A DNA stretch of 64,000 nt, taken from assembly GCF_002736105.1 (NCBI RefSeq), contig NZ_CP024123.1, positions 3,920,001 through 3,984,000 on the forward strand. Reading direction: 5' to 3'. Below, one piece after another: positions 7,641-16,781 of the stretch (position 1 is the stretch's first letter; each line of letters opens with the position of its first letter). The DNA is from Solibacillus sp. R5-41 (GTDB lineage: Bacteria; Bacillota; Bacilli; Bacillales_A; Planococcaceae). Made by a program: the position numbers and the translations under genes. The notes beneath the pieces were generated by a model that was not told the DNA's origin, did no database searches, and saw only the letters and a list, made by a program, of their open reading frames with translations.

Positions 7641-9778
7641 CCGATAGTGCGATTGATTAAATATTCCCAAATTTCTTTCATTTCAGCATCAATTACATTT
7701 ACTTCTGTTTTAGAATAAATCACTTGCTCATATACGGCTGTTAACTCACCCATTTTTGTCGTTTCCAACTGTGCATCGACGCGTTTTGCGAACTGTTGAA
7801 GCGTTTCATCATCCTTACGTTTTAGATAAATGCGCTCTAGTTGTTTTAATAACACAAAATAGCCATCCTCGAATGTCTTCGCATCATTTAGTTTCGACTG
7901 ATGCATCTGAACAGCCCATTTCGGCTGCCAAATACCGCGCTTTTTCCATAAAACAATTCCAATAATGAATACGATTGCACCTAAAACATAAAGGAGCCAA
8001 CTCCATTTTGAAAAATCAATAGATTTATTTTTTGCAGCTGCTGCTTGTTCCTTTTTGTCTTGCTCCTCAGGCTCCGGCACCACTTCTTCTGGCTTCTCTG
8101 GTTGCTCTGCTATATCATCGGCTGGCATTTCTACATCATAGTTAATACTAACCGGATTATTGAAGCCAATTGTCGGCTCAAATGGTACCCAGCCGACTCC
8201 GTCAATATACGCCTCTACCCATGAGTGTGCATCATTATTCGTCACTTGATACGTATGCATACCATTGCTGCTTGAAATTCGTTCGCCACTTGCGAAACCT
8301 TTTACCCAACGCGCTTGAATGCCGACAGAACGGAGTAATACGACCATCGACGTGGAGAAATTATCACAATAACCTAGCATCGTTTCGAATAAAAACTGAT
8401 CGACATAATCCTCATCCGCGCTCGGTGTTGCTACATTTGTCGTTTCGTACTGAAAGTCGCCTCGTTTAAAGTAGGATTCTATTGCACGTGCCTTATCATA
8501 AACACTTTCATAGTCAGCTGTAATTTCGTGCGCCAAATCCTTTACACGGGTTGGCAATGTTTCTGGTAGCTGCAAAAATCGTTCATCCACCTGGCTGGAC
8601 GTTGTTACTTCTTTTAACTCCGTAAAACTGTATGTAGGCTCTTGAAATAAAAGCTCATACCCACTCAGATGCCTTTCAACATCCCTTTCCATAGCGACCA
8701 CTTTTTCATTTGCCGCATTAAATTTTATTGTATCCTCTGGATTATTCAGAATGTAATTTGTTGTTCCATAAGCTTGTACTAAATACGAATAATCGGCTAG
8801 GGGATAAATTGAAACTTCCTTCGCTTCTTTTTGACCTGGAATAATTGAAAATGGTATTTGGTCAGATTGCTCAAGAATCATTTCTGAATCCACAGTTGCA
8901 GTGCGCTCCCAGCCCTTAGACGTATAAGTATCTTTCGTTTCAACACGCCAATATTGTCTAACTGGGGTTTCAACTTCATATACAATTGTGTTATCCCCTA
9001 TGAATGGTCCCCCAAGACTTTCATCATTGTCCCCATAGCCCACTTTCGAAATAGACTCACCCGTATGCCCGATTCCTACCCAATCTTTAAAATATGGGAC
9101 AGGATCAGCCCACCGTGGCTCAGATTTCGGTAAAATGGCCGCGACGATTCCCGCAACACCTATAAATACAACTATCGGAGCCACATATATTAAATAATTT
9201 GACCATTTTAATTGCTCATTTGTCGTCTGCATTAAACGCTTTACAAATAGCAATGATGTCATCATAAGCCCTAATACGACAATTTTTATAATTGCTATTG
9301 TTCCATCATAATCTGTAAATGTATCGAGTGTCGCAATGAAAAACACGGTGAGCGTGAAAAAATAAAAAATCGTAAAACGAACGGTTATCCAATATTGAAT
9401 TAAATAGATGAGCATCCAAATAAGCACAAAAAATAAGCTCGTACGAACAGGATCACTCACTAAAGCCCACTCCCCATTCAACAAAACAGTGACATTAAAC
9501 TTTAATTCATACGATAAAAACGCCCAATCTGATAAGCTACTATCGTTGTAAACATGTACTAAGGACCACAAAATAAATCCCGTTTTCAAAAACCACGACA
9601 CTAGTAATGGCCACCCTAAAAAGCTTATGACTAAGCACAGTGCGATAAATAAAGTGAATAATGTAAAATAGCCTGTATCTGTAAGCTGCATAATGGGAAT
9701 TAACCATTCTCGTAAAATTAAAAAGACAATGACATAAAATAGAAACTGTTCTGCAAGCTCTATACCACTGCGTTTCAA
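7637..9778 (-). CDS. yebA: Membrane transglutaminase-like protein (DUF3488/TgpA type)
   Basis: The 713-residue protein starts with about six membrane spans (residues 10-220), followed by an extracytoplasmic transglutaminase-like domain and one late span (about 590-610) with a cytoplasmic tail. The cysteine in GYCDNF (near 468) and histidine in DAHSWVE (near 516) mark the papain-like active site; FEPT follows. TgpA-like proteins are thought to hydrolyse or cross-link peptides at the membrane surface; the substrate is unknown. The start overlaps the DUF58 stop by 4 nt. The same order MoxR-DUF58-transglutaminase-guaA occurs in B. subtilis (yeaC-yeaD-yebA-guaA). Confidence 0.9.
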   Translation of the reverse strand: MKRSGIELAEQFLFYVIVFLILREWLIPIMQLTDTGYFTLFTLFIALCLVISFLGWPLLVSWFLKTGFILWSLVHVYNDSSLSDWAFLSYELKFNVTVLLNGEWALVSDPVRTSLFFVLIWMLIYLIQYWITVRFTIFYFFTLTVFFIATLDTFTDYDGTIAIIKIVVLGLMMTSLLFVKRLMQTTNEQLKWSNYLIYVAPIVVFIGVAGIVAAILPKSEPRWADPVPYFKDWVGIGHTGESISKVGYGDNDESLGGPFIGDNTIVYEVETPVRQYWRVETKDTYTSKGWERTATVDSEMILEQSDQIPFSIIPGQKEAKEVSIYPLADYSYLVQAYGTTNYILNNPEDTIKFNAANEKVVAMERDVERHLSGYELLFQEPTYSFTELKEVTTSSQVDERFLQLPETLPTRVKDLAHEITADYESVYDKARAIESYFKRGDFQYETTNVATPSADEDYVDQFLFETMLGYCDNFSTSMVVLLRSVGIQARWVKGFASGERISSSNGMHTYQVTNNDAHSWVEAYIDGVGWVPFEPTIGFNNPVSINYDVEMPADDIAEQPEKPEEVVPEPEEQDKKEQAAAAKNKSIDFSKWSWLLYVLGAIVFIIGIVLWKKRGIWQPKWAVQMHQSKLNDAKTFEDGYFVLLKQLERIYLKRKDDETLQQFAKRVDAQLETTKMGELTAVYEQVIYSKTEVNVIDAEMKEIWEYLINRTIG

Positions 9779-10959
9779 GAGACGTTCACCTCCGCAACTG
9801 CTTGATTTTCCGACACTGGCTTCATAAAAATGACTTGATTGTTATGATGATATAGTGTTGAGTCCACTTCATTTCCAAAAACAAAACAAATGATTTTCTT
9901 GGCGTAGCTCGAACTTGAACTTAATAGCTCTTTCAATTTTGGCGTCAGCTCACCTGTAACAATGACAACGACCGAGCGCATCATCAATTTTTGATCTTCA
10001 AGAAGTAGTTTGTCTACCCCAAATTGCGCGTCAGCCTGAATTGTGACAAGGTGCTGCATCACTCTTTCGAATTGGCTCTCCGTTTTGATGACGGGTGCAA
10101 AATAGCGATCCATTCCAACACTTAATAGCGAAGTATCTCCGCGCTCCTTTACAATCATACTAATATAAGAAGCAGTAAAATCGACGACTTGCTCAAAATT
10201 TCGTTGGACAGAACGGTCGATTAAAAAGAAAATATTTTGAGACTGCTTATCCTCAAATTCCTTTGTCCGTAGCTCCCCATTTTTCGCAAATGATTTCCAA
10301 TGAATCCACGAAAAACGATCCCCAGGTGCATATTCTCTGACACCCGTTACCATTGTTGTATCTTTTACAAGTGAATATAATGAAGCTGCTGTTCCTTGAT
10401 CATATTGCATTTTTAACAGCACCGTTTTTACACGATATACCTTTGGATAAACAAAAAACATTTGAGGCTGTTCGACCTTTACTTTGCGAATCGTCCAACC
10501 GAAAAAATCCGTACATGTAAATGCCATGCCTTGAAAATGATGTTCGCCACGTTTTAATTGCTTCAGCTCATAGGACCATTCAAATTCCCGCTTCCAGCCA
10601 ACTAAAAAGAGCTTGCTTGCATCGCCATTGGCCGCCTCGTAATAACGGGTATCCATCGGTAATTCCACGACCGTTAAAAATATAAGGGGGAACCAGCTCG
10701 CATTGCGAAATTTGACCGTTACAATAACGTTATCCCCACGCTCGACCCGCTCTTTTGAAAGCGTACGTGAAATCTCTGTTATTTTTATTGGCATAAATGC
10801 TAGAAGAATCGAATAAATGACAAATGGTAACAAGGTAAAAAAGAGGTACCAACTTACAAAGCCTCCTTGAAACATGGCAAAACAATACGTAATGACCAGC
10901 AGCGATACTACGGTTACAAGCCTTCCCCCATATTTAAAAAAATCATTTAGCCGACTCAT
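9775..10959 (-). CDS. yeaD: DUF58 domain protein, MoxR partner
   Basis: The 394-residue protein has two N-terminal membrane spans (residues about 15-55), a beta-rich stretch, and the DUF58 motif with EYAPGDRFSWIHWKSFAKNGELRTKEFE near residues 209-236. A von Willebrand A-like segment (FFLIDRSVQRN) follows. Such proteins pair with MoxR ATPases, probably as metal-binding adaptors for membrane protein assembly. It overlaps its neighbours by 4 nt on both sides, so the three proteins are translationally coupled and probably form one machine. Confidence 0.9.
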   Translation of the reverse strand: MSRLNDFFKYGGRLVTVVSLLVITYCFAMFQGGFVSWYLFFTLLPFVIYSILLAFMPIKITEISRTLSKERVERGDNVIVTVKFRNASWFPLIFLTVVELPMDTRYYEAANGDASKLFLVGWKREFEWSYELKQLKRGEHHFQGMAFTCTDFFGWTIRKVKVEQPQMFFVYPKVYRVKTVLLKMQYDQGTAASLYSLVKDTTMVTGVREYAPGDRFSWIHWKSFAKNGELRTKEFEDKQSQNIFFLIDRSVQRNFEQVVDFTASYISMIVKERGDTSLLSVGMDRYFAPVIKTESQFERVMQHLVTIQADAQFGVDKLLLEDQKLMMRSVVVIVTGELTPKLKELLSSSSSYAKKIICFVFGNEVDSTLYHHNNQVIFMKPVSENQAVAEVNVS

Positions 10960-11900
10960 TGCTGTACAAACCTTTTTACAGGCACTGGTACATAGCGCAG
11001 CACACTCTCAATCACTCTCTCTTCTGTCACACCTTCATAGCGTGCCTCTGGTCTTAAAATTAAGCGATGCCCAAATACAAATTTCGTTAAGTATTGCACA
11101 TCATCCGGTATGACAAATGCTCGCCCTTTCATAAATGCATAGGCTTGCGCTGATTTCATAAGAGCTATTGACGCACGCGGACTAACACCTAAATACACTT
11201 TGTCATTATGTCTCGTTGTTTGAGCTAATGACACGATATATTCCTTAATATTATCCTCAACATGAACCTGTTTTACTTGCTGCTGCAGTTCAATTAACTT
11301 ATCTAGTGACAAAACTGCTTCAATTTGTTCGATTGGCGTCATTCTTTCCGCTCGACGTAGCACTTCAATTTCTTCTTCTTTTGAAGGGTAACCCATTTTA
11401 ATTTTCAATAAAAACCGATCCAACTGGGCTTCTGGTAGAGGGTATGTCCCCTCATATTCAATCGGATTTTGCGTAGCCATTACAAAAAACGGCTTCGGCA
11501 ATTGAATCGTCTCACCATCTACTGTAACTGAAGCTTCCTCCATACTTTCTAGTAAAGCCGCTTGCGTTTTTGGAGAAGTTCGATTAATTTCATCTGCGAG
11601 CACGATATTTCCAACAATCGGTCCTGGACGGAATTCAAATTGCAATGTTGTGGGATTATAAATAGACACACCAATTACATCTGACGGTAATAAATCCGGC
11701 GTGAATTGAATTCGCTTAAATGTTGCACCTAACGATTTCGAAATTGCGCGTACCATCATTGTTTTCCCGACACCAGGTACATCTTCTAATAACACATGTC
11801 CACCTGCAAGTAGTGAAACGATGCTTAACTCTGCAATTTCTCTTTTCCCTATCATTACTTTTTCAATATTTTTGATGACTTTTTCGATTTGTTCGTTCAT
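10956..11900 (-). CDS. yeaC: MoxR-family AAA+ ATPase
   Basis: The 314-residue AAA+ ATPase has Walker A PGVGKT (42-47), Walker B LADEINR (101-107), sensor 1 in MATQNP (near 137) and the arginine-finger region LDRFLL (near 160). MoxR proteins act as chaperones that activate or assemble partner complexes containing VWA proteins, here the DUF58 product next door. It is the first gene of the operon; ATG 11900 follows a GGGGTGAAGG-type site. Length is standard. Confidence 0.93.
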   Translation of the reverse strand: MNEQIEKVIKNIEKVMIGKREIAELSIVSLLAGGHVLLEDVPGVGKTMMVRAISKSLGATFKRIQFTPDLLPSDVIGVSIYNPTTLQFEFRPGPIVGNIVLADEINRTSPKTQAALLESMEEASVTVDGETIQLPKPFFVMATQNPIEYEGTYPLPEAQLDRFLLKIKMGYPSKEEEIEVLRRAERMTPIEQIEAVLSLDKLIELQQQVKQVHVEDNIKEYIVSLAQTTRHNDKVYLGVSPRASIALMKSAQAYAFMKGRAFVIPDDVQYLTKFVFGHRLILRPEARYEGVTEERVIESVLRYVPVPVKRFVQQ

Positions 11901-12040
11901 ACCTTCACCCCTAATTAAAAGCTTTAATAGACATTCGCTATTTTAAGCATAGCGAAAAGGAAATTTTAGTACAACTGTAAACGTGCGAATATTCAAAAAG
12001 AATATTAATTTTGACTTGGGCTTTCTGCTAAATAAATATA

Positions 12041-12076
12041 AAAATCGCCTAACAATAGATTCGAGTTAGGCGATTT
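12041..12076 (-). terminator. Terminator of the 114-aa gene
   Basis: Hairpin AAAATCGCCTAAC/GTTAGGCGATTT whose first arm overlaps the stop codon at 12076; followed on the minus strand by a T-rich run. It separates this gene from the MoxR operon. Confidence 0.75.
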
Positions 12077-12420
12077 CAAATAGAGGTTTGATAAGTTGTA
12101 TTTCGTCTCTGTAATTTATTGATAGCATTTACTTTAGTCGAGCGTTGGAATAATTGATTGAGTGTAATTGCTGAATTGGCGTTGTACTGCATCCCTTTTA
12201 CGATTAATCGGGCTTTATTTTGTACAAGCTTTTTTGCTTTGGGTGCAGCTTTATTTTTCTTTCCTTTATGTTTTTGCAACTGTTCACGGGGATCGCGAAA
12301 ATGATCATGCATACCGCCATTCATTGCATCTGCAAACTGAATATCTGAATGTACCGCCCTCGCATTATTGCGATATACACTACTTGTTGTGCCGCTAATT
12401 CTAGATGTTCTCATTTTCAT
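12076..12420 (-). CDS. Hypothetical basic protein (114 aa)
   Basis: The product is lysine- and arginine-rich, with a central segment QLQKHKGKKNKAAPKAKK and a polar N-terminus; no signal peptide or membrane span is seen. I do not recognise a family. The ATG at 12420 follows a strong GGGAGGG site and the gene ends in its own terminator, so expression is likely. The high positive charge could mean nucleic acid or cell-wall binding, but this is a guess. Confidence 0.6.
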   Translation of the reverse strand: MKMRTSRISGTTSSVYRNNARAVHSDIQFADAMNGGMHDHFRDPREQLQKHKGKKNKAAPKAKKLVQNKARLIVKGMQYNANSAITLNQLFQRSTKVNAINKLQRRNTTYQTSI

Positions 12421-12468
12421 CCCTCCCTTTTAGACGGATGTCACAGGTTTTGAAAGGAGTTAATTAAG

Positions 12469-12573
12469 GATGTTAGCCTAAGTTCGTCGCGTCCATGCGA
12501 CAACAGCTAACTGACCTGCATTGTGCAGGCCTCAATTCAAAATCTGGACGAAATTACGCCGAGGCGTATTTTA
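12469..12573. repeat. Dispersed intergenic repeat, copy A
   Basis: Contains CCTAAGTTCGTCGCG, then 12531-12549 identical over 19 nt to 50677-50695, followed by the imperfect hairpin ATTACGCC-GA-GGCGTA. The CCTAAGTTCG part recurs at 27058. No coding potential is seen. Confidence 0.65.
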
Positions 12574-12669
12574 TATCGACAAGTTTATCAAACTTATTAG
12601 AAATTTGCAGGCATCTAACATGCTTATTAACTGTTTTTATCAATTACGCACAATTATTCCCCATAAAAA

Positions 12670-12696
12670 AAGGCGCCCTAATTTTTCAGACGCCTT
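12670..12696 (-). terminator. Terminator of the pncB-nadE operon
   Basis: Minus-strand hairpin AAGGCGTCT...GGGCGCCTT followed by TTTTT, 10 nt beyond the nadE stop. Confidence 0.8.
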
Positions 12697-12706
12697 GATC
12701 ATTTTT

Positions 12707-13534
12707 TTATTTCCAAAATGTATCAAAAATAGTGATTGGTAAATGACGCTTATGCATTGAACGGATATAATATCCCTCTAATGTTTGACGCGCTTGTTCT
12801 GGAATCGTTTTGCCTTCTAAATAGTCATCAATTTGATCGTACGTCACACCGAGCGCCACCTCATCTGGTAATGATGGACGATCTTCTTCTAGGTCTGCTG
12901 TTGGCACTTTTAAATACAGATGCTCAGGGCAATTTAAATGTGCTAATAATTGACGACCTTGACGTTTATTTAATCGGAATATCGGCATTAAATCTGCGCC
13001 GCCATCTCCAAACTTCGTGTAAAATCCTGTAATTGCTTCTGCTGCATGGTCTGTCCCGAGCACAACACCTTGATTCATCGCGGCAATCGAAAACTGAACC
13101 TTCATGCGTTCCCGTGCTTTTTCATTACCCTTCGCAAAGTCACTTAACTCAATACCAGCCGTTGCTAATGCTTCAAAGCTCGCATCCACTGCCTTTTTAA
13201 TATTGACCGTGTAAATTTTCGTCGGCTGAATATAATCGAGTGCATCTTGGCAATCTTGTTCGTCTGCTTGCATACCATATGGCAACCTTACCGCCCAAAA
13301 AGAATAGTTCGATGCACCTTGTTCATCATTCAATTCATCCACGGCAAGCTGCGTAAGTTTTCCAGCTAATGTGGAATCCTGCCCTCCGCTAATCCCTAAT
13401 ACGAATCCCTTAACAAAGGAATGCTTTTTGGCATACTCCTTTAAAAAGTCAATTGATTTACGAATTTCTTCCTCTACATGAATCGTAGGAAGAACATGCA
13501 ATTCTTCAATAATTTGTTGTTGTAATTTAGTCAC
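12707..13534 (-). CDS. nadE: NAD synthetase (ammonia-dependent)
   Basis: The enzyme (275 residues from the chosen start) amidates deamido-NAD to NAD with ammonia and ATP. The P-loop [14 protein letters not shown] (near residues 46-59) and the [20 protein letters not shown] segment are typical. There is no N-terminal glutaminase domain, so it is the NH3-dependent form. GTG 13534 is chosen because AAGGAG lies eight nt upstream; an earlier GTG (13543) overlaps that site. It follows pncB by 12 nt and completes NAD salvage from nicotinate with it. Confidence 0.96.
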   Translation of the reverse strand: MTKLQQQIIEELHVLPTIHVEEEIRKSIDFLKEYAKKHSFVKGFVLGISGGQDSTLAGKLTQLAVDELNDEQGASNYSFWAVRLPYGMQADEQDCQDALDYIQPTKIYTVNIKKAVDASFEALATAGIELSDFAKGNEKARERMKVQFSIAAMNQGVVLGTDHAAEAITGFYTKFGDGGADLMPIFRLNKRQGRQLLAHLNCPEHLYLKVPTADLEEDRPSLPDEVALGVTYDQIDDYLEGKTIPEQARQTLEGYYIRSMHKRHLPITIFDTFWK

Positions 13535-13546
13535 AGCCAACACTCC

Positions 13547-15019
13547 TTATCGCTGATTGATTCCCGCAACCATATTGTGTACTTCTTGAATATTACGCAT
13601 TTTGTTGTCCCAGCATTTTTGACTTAGATCAACTGGATATTCTTCTGGATTTAATGCCCGCTTATATTCATCCCACAGTAGCTCTAAATTGCCAATTGCA
13701 TAGTGACGAACTTCTTGTAGCGTTGGATTTTCATAAATAATTTCGCCTTGATCAACCACTTTTACATGCAATTCTTTTGCTTCAAAATTCGTGACAAACT
13801 TCGAAACGAACGTATGCACAGGGTGGAACATTTTAAGCTTATCCTCACTTGAGGGATTTTCATCGGCCATCGTAATATAGTCACCTTCTGATTTCCCATT
13901 TTTCTTATTAATAATTCGGAAAACCTTTTTCAGGCCTGGTGTCGTTACTTTTTCTGCATTGGCTGAGATTTTTATCGTATCTTCTAGGTCACCATTCTCA
14001 TTTTCAATTGAAACCATTTTATATACTGCCCCTAATGCCGGCTGATCATAGGCTGTAATTAGCTTCGTGCCAATTCCCCACATATCTACACGTGCACCTT
14101 GCGCTTTTAAATTTAAAATAGTGTATTCATCTAAATCATTCGATACAATAATTTTTGCATTTGGGAATCCTGCTTCGTCCAGCATGCGTCGCGCTTCTTT
14201 TGATAGGAACGCAATATCGCCGCTATCTAAACGAATCCCGATAAAGTTTATTTTATCCCCAAGCTCTTTCGCTACTTTGATCGCCGTCGGTACCCCCGAC
14301 TTTAGCGTATTGTATGTGTCCACTAAAAATACGCAATTTTTATGACGCTTTGCATAGGAGTGAAAGGCATCATAGTCGTTTTTATATGCTTGTACCAATG
14401 CATGTGCATGCGTGCCCGAGACAGGAATATTAAAAATTTTACCTGCACGAACATTCGATGTAGATTCAAATCCGCCTACAATCGCTGCACGAGCACCCCA
14501 AATAGCTGCATCCATTTCTTGTGCTCGACGCGTTCCGAATTCCATTCCAACTTCATCTTTAATTATTTGCTTAATACGGCTCGCTTTCGTTGCGATAAGC
14601 GTTTGGTAATTAACAATATTCAACAATGCTGTTTCAATCAATTGTGCCTCTACTAATGGCGCCTCGATTCGTACGATTGGCTCATTTGCAAAAACAAGCT
14701 CTCCTTCGATCATTGAATACATAGTACCTGTAAAACGTACATCTTTTAAATAAGCAATAAAATCTTCTTTATATTGAAGTTCGTCGCGTAAATAAGCGAT
14801 ATCTGTTTCACTAAATTTAAAGTTTTTTAAATAATCTAGCATACGTTCTAAACCGGCGAACACTGCATAGCCATTGCCAAATGGTAGCTTTCTAAAATAC
14901 AGCTCAAAAACCGCTTTGCGATTGTGAATACCATCTGCCCAGTAGCTTTCCGCCATATTAATTTGATATAAATCTGTATGCAACGTTAAACTATCATCTA
15001 CATACTTTCCACTCATCAT
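13547..15019 (-). CDS. pncB: Nicotinate phosphoribosyltransferase
   Basis: About 490 residues. It couples nicotinate to PRPP, giving nicotinate mononucleotide for NAD salvage. The N-terminus DDSLTLHTDLYQINMAESY, the core MEFGTRRAQEMDAA and IGIRLDSGDIAFLSKEARR are hallmarks of the type II family. ATG 15019 (or the adjacent 15016) is chosen because AAGAAGGG lies just upstream; a longer frame to 15040 would start upstream of that site. It leads an operon with nadE. A T-rich promoter region with TATACT lies just upstream. Confidence 0.95.
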   Translation of the reverse strand: MMSGKYVDDSLTLHTDLYQINMAESYWADGIHNRKAVFELYFRKLPFGNGYAVFAGLERMLDYLKNFKFSETDIAYLRDELQYKEDFIAYLKDVRFTGTMYSMIEGELVFANEPIVRIEAPLVEAQLIETALLNIVNYQTLIATKASRIKQIIKDEVGMEFGTRRAQEMDAAIWGARAAIVGGFESTSNVRAGKIFNIPVSGTHAHALVQAYKNDYDAFHSYAKRHKNCVFLVDTYNTLKSGVPTAIKVAKELGDKINFIGIRLDSGDIAFLSKEARRMLDEAGFPNAKIIVSNDLDEYTILNLKAQGARVDMWGIGTKLITAYDQPALGAVYKMVSIENENGDLEDTIKISANAEKVTTPGLKKVFRIINKKNGKSEGDYITMADENPSSEDKLKMFHPVHTFVSKFVTNFEAKELHVKVVDQGEIIYENPTLQEVRHYAIGNLELLWDEYKRALNPEEYPVDLSQKCWDNKMRNIQEVHNMVAGINQR

Positions 15020-15117
15020 TGTTCCCTTCTTCCAAAACATAATTAGTCATAGTATACACTATTTCATTTTTTTCGAAATATATAAGGGTTTTATTGTTTA
15101 TGCATATTAGCGTATAT

Positions 15118-15131
15118 ATTTCCCGGGAAAT
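15118..15131. promoter_or_regulatory. Noc-binding site (nucleoid occlusion)
   Basis: The perfect 14-bp palindrome ATTTCCCGGGAAAT equals the known Noc-binding consensus of Bacillus. Noc spreads from such sites to keep FtsZ away from the nucleoid. It lies between the divergent pncB and fetA genes. It is the only copy found in the window. Confidence 0.75.
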
Positions 15132-15241
15132 ACTATAACTTGATGAGTTCCATCAAATTACAACGTACCCATCTCTTATTTTGCATTCCTACATTTTTCC
15201 GATTATGCTTACTAAAAGGACAATTAATAAAGGAGCTTTTT

Positions 15242-15964
15242 ATGCTACAACATGCTATTACATTCGATGATGTTTCATTCGAAATAAATCAAACGAAGCT
15301 ATTAAAAAATATTACTGGTGCATTTTATAAAGGACAAATTACGACACTCATCGGTCCTTCTGGAGCGGGAAAAACGACGCTACTTAAATTGTGCAACGGT
15401 TTAACTTCTGCATCAAACGGACAAATTAGGATTGAACAGGAACCGATTGAATTGATTGAGCCAACCGCATTGCGCCGCAAAATCGGGATTGCATTGCAAT
15501 CCGCGCCTATTTTTAAAACTTCTGTCTATGAGAATTTAACACTTCCTCGTAAATTACAGCAGCAACAACTGTATAAAGAAGAGGCATTGTCCTTTTTGCA
15601 AGCAGTTGGGCTAGATGAGGCGTTTTTAATGCGAGAAGCAACGGATTTATCTGGTGGGCAAAAGCAAAAACTTTCGATTGCTCGAACATTAGTCAATCAG
15701 TCAGAAGTTCTATTGCTCGATGAAATTACTTCCGCACTAGATCCAAAATCCGTTCGAGAAATTGAAGAATTAGTCGTTCAATTAAACGAAAAAGACGGGG
15801 TAACAATTATTTGGATAACACATAATATCGAGCAGGCAATGCAACTCGGGCATTTTACATGGATGTTAAAAGAGGGGCAATTAATTGAAGCGGACAAAAC
15901 CGAGGCGTTATTTCAATCTCAAAATCCAGTCGTCCAATCATTTATCCAGCAGGGTGACGAATGA
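15242..15964 (+). CDS. fetA: ABC transporter ATP-binding protein (FetA type)
   Basis: The 240-residue ATPase shows Walker A GPSGAGKTT (near residue 38), a Q-loop in ALQSAP, signature LSGGQKQK, Walker B VLLLDE and the H-loop in WITHN. Start ATG 15242 follows AAAGGAGCT; a longer frame to 15140 lacks a ribosome site. It overlaps the permease gene by 4 nt. Together they form the two-part FetAB exporter, reported in E. coli to export iron and resist oxidative stress; the B. subtilis relatives are YjkB/YjkA. The substrate here is inferred from the partner. Confidence 0.88.
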   Translation: MLQHAITFDDVSFEINQTKLLKNITGAFYKGQITTLIGPSGAGKTTLLKLCNGLTSASNGQIRIEQEPIELIEPTALRRKIGIALQSAPIFKTSVYENLTLPRKLQQQQLYKEEALSFLQAVGLDEAFLMREATDLSGGQKQKLSIARTLVNQSEVLLLDEITSALDPKSVREIEELVVQLNEKDGVTIIWITHNIEQAMQLGHFTWMLKEGQLIEADKTEALFQSQNPVVQSFIQQGDE

Positions 15965-16713
15965 TAACCTATACTTCCCTATCCCTTACTTTACTATTTG
16001 TTTTGATCCCACTTGCACTATCGAAAGCATTAAAACTAGGGTTAGAACGGGATACAACGATTGCCACGGTACGCTCTGTCGTTCAGCTACTTGCTGTTGG
16101 ATACATACTGAATTTCGTTTTCGAATCAGATAACGTCATTTATATGTTATTAATGATTTCATTAATGATTTTGGCGGCGACGTTAAACGCACGTCAGAAA
16201 GGGAAAAACATACCGGGTATTACGTGGAAGCTCGTCTTGACATTACTTTCGGTAGAAGCTGTTATTATGAGTGTGTTACTGGGGCTCCAAATCATGCCGG
16301 CTACTGCAAACTTCATCATCCCAATAAGTGGTATGATGATTGGAAATTCGATGGTGTTATGCATATTATTTTTAAATCGTTTTCAATCTGAAATTAAGGG
16401 AAATGAGCATACAATAGAACTTATTTTGTCGCTCGGCGGTACACCAAAACAGGCGATCCATAAGCAGTTAATGGATTCCATCAAGGCAAGTATGATTCCT
16501 ACAATTGAATCTCAAAAAACGATTGGGCTTGTCCAGTTACCCGGCATTATGAGCGGACAAATTATAGGCGGCGCAAATCCGATTGAGGCTGTGCAGTTCC
16601 AAATTTTAATCATTTTTGCCTTATTGACCTGTGCTACGCTATCATCTGTTATTTTGGGGTTTTTAGTGTATCCCACATTATTTAACGAACGTATGCAAAA
16701 GTTAGTGACCTAA
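15961..16713 (+). CDS. fetB: ABC transporter permease, UPF0014 (FetB type)
   Basis: The 250-residue membrane protein has about seven hydrophobic segments. The motifs RSVVQLLAVGYIL, SGMMIGNSMV and LVQLPGIMSGQIIGGANP are diagnostic of UPF0014/FetB permeases. It pairs with the ATPase encoded just upstream (4-nt overlap). The complex is probably a metal-ion exporter with a role in iron homeostasis, by analogy with E. coli FetAB. No terminator is obvious before the next gene. Confidence 0.9.
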   Translation: MITYTSLSLTLLFVLIPLALSKALKLGLERDTTIATVRSVVQLLAVGYILNFVFESDNVIYMLLMISLMILAATLNARQKGKNIPGITWKLVLTLLSVEAVIMSVLLGLQIMPATANFIIPISGMMIGNSMVLCILFLNRFQSEIKGNEHTIELILSLGGTPKQAIHKQLMDSIKASMIPTIESQKTIGLVQLPGIMSGQIIGGANPIEAVQFQILIIFALLTCATLSSVILGFLVYPTLFNERMQKLVT

Positions 16714-16722
16714 TGTACTGGT

Positions 16723-16751
16723 TTATTTACTAAAAAATTCTGTGGTATAAT
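16723..16751 (+). promoter_or_regulatory. Promoter of proline dehydrogenase gene
   Basis: An extended -10 TGGTATAAT ending at 16751 with a weak -35 TTATTT 17 bp upstream; the start codon lies 31 nt downstream. Confidence 0.55.
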
Positions 16752-16781
16752 TTTTGTACAATGAAACAAGGAGATGTTTTT

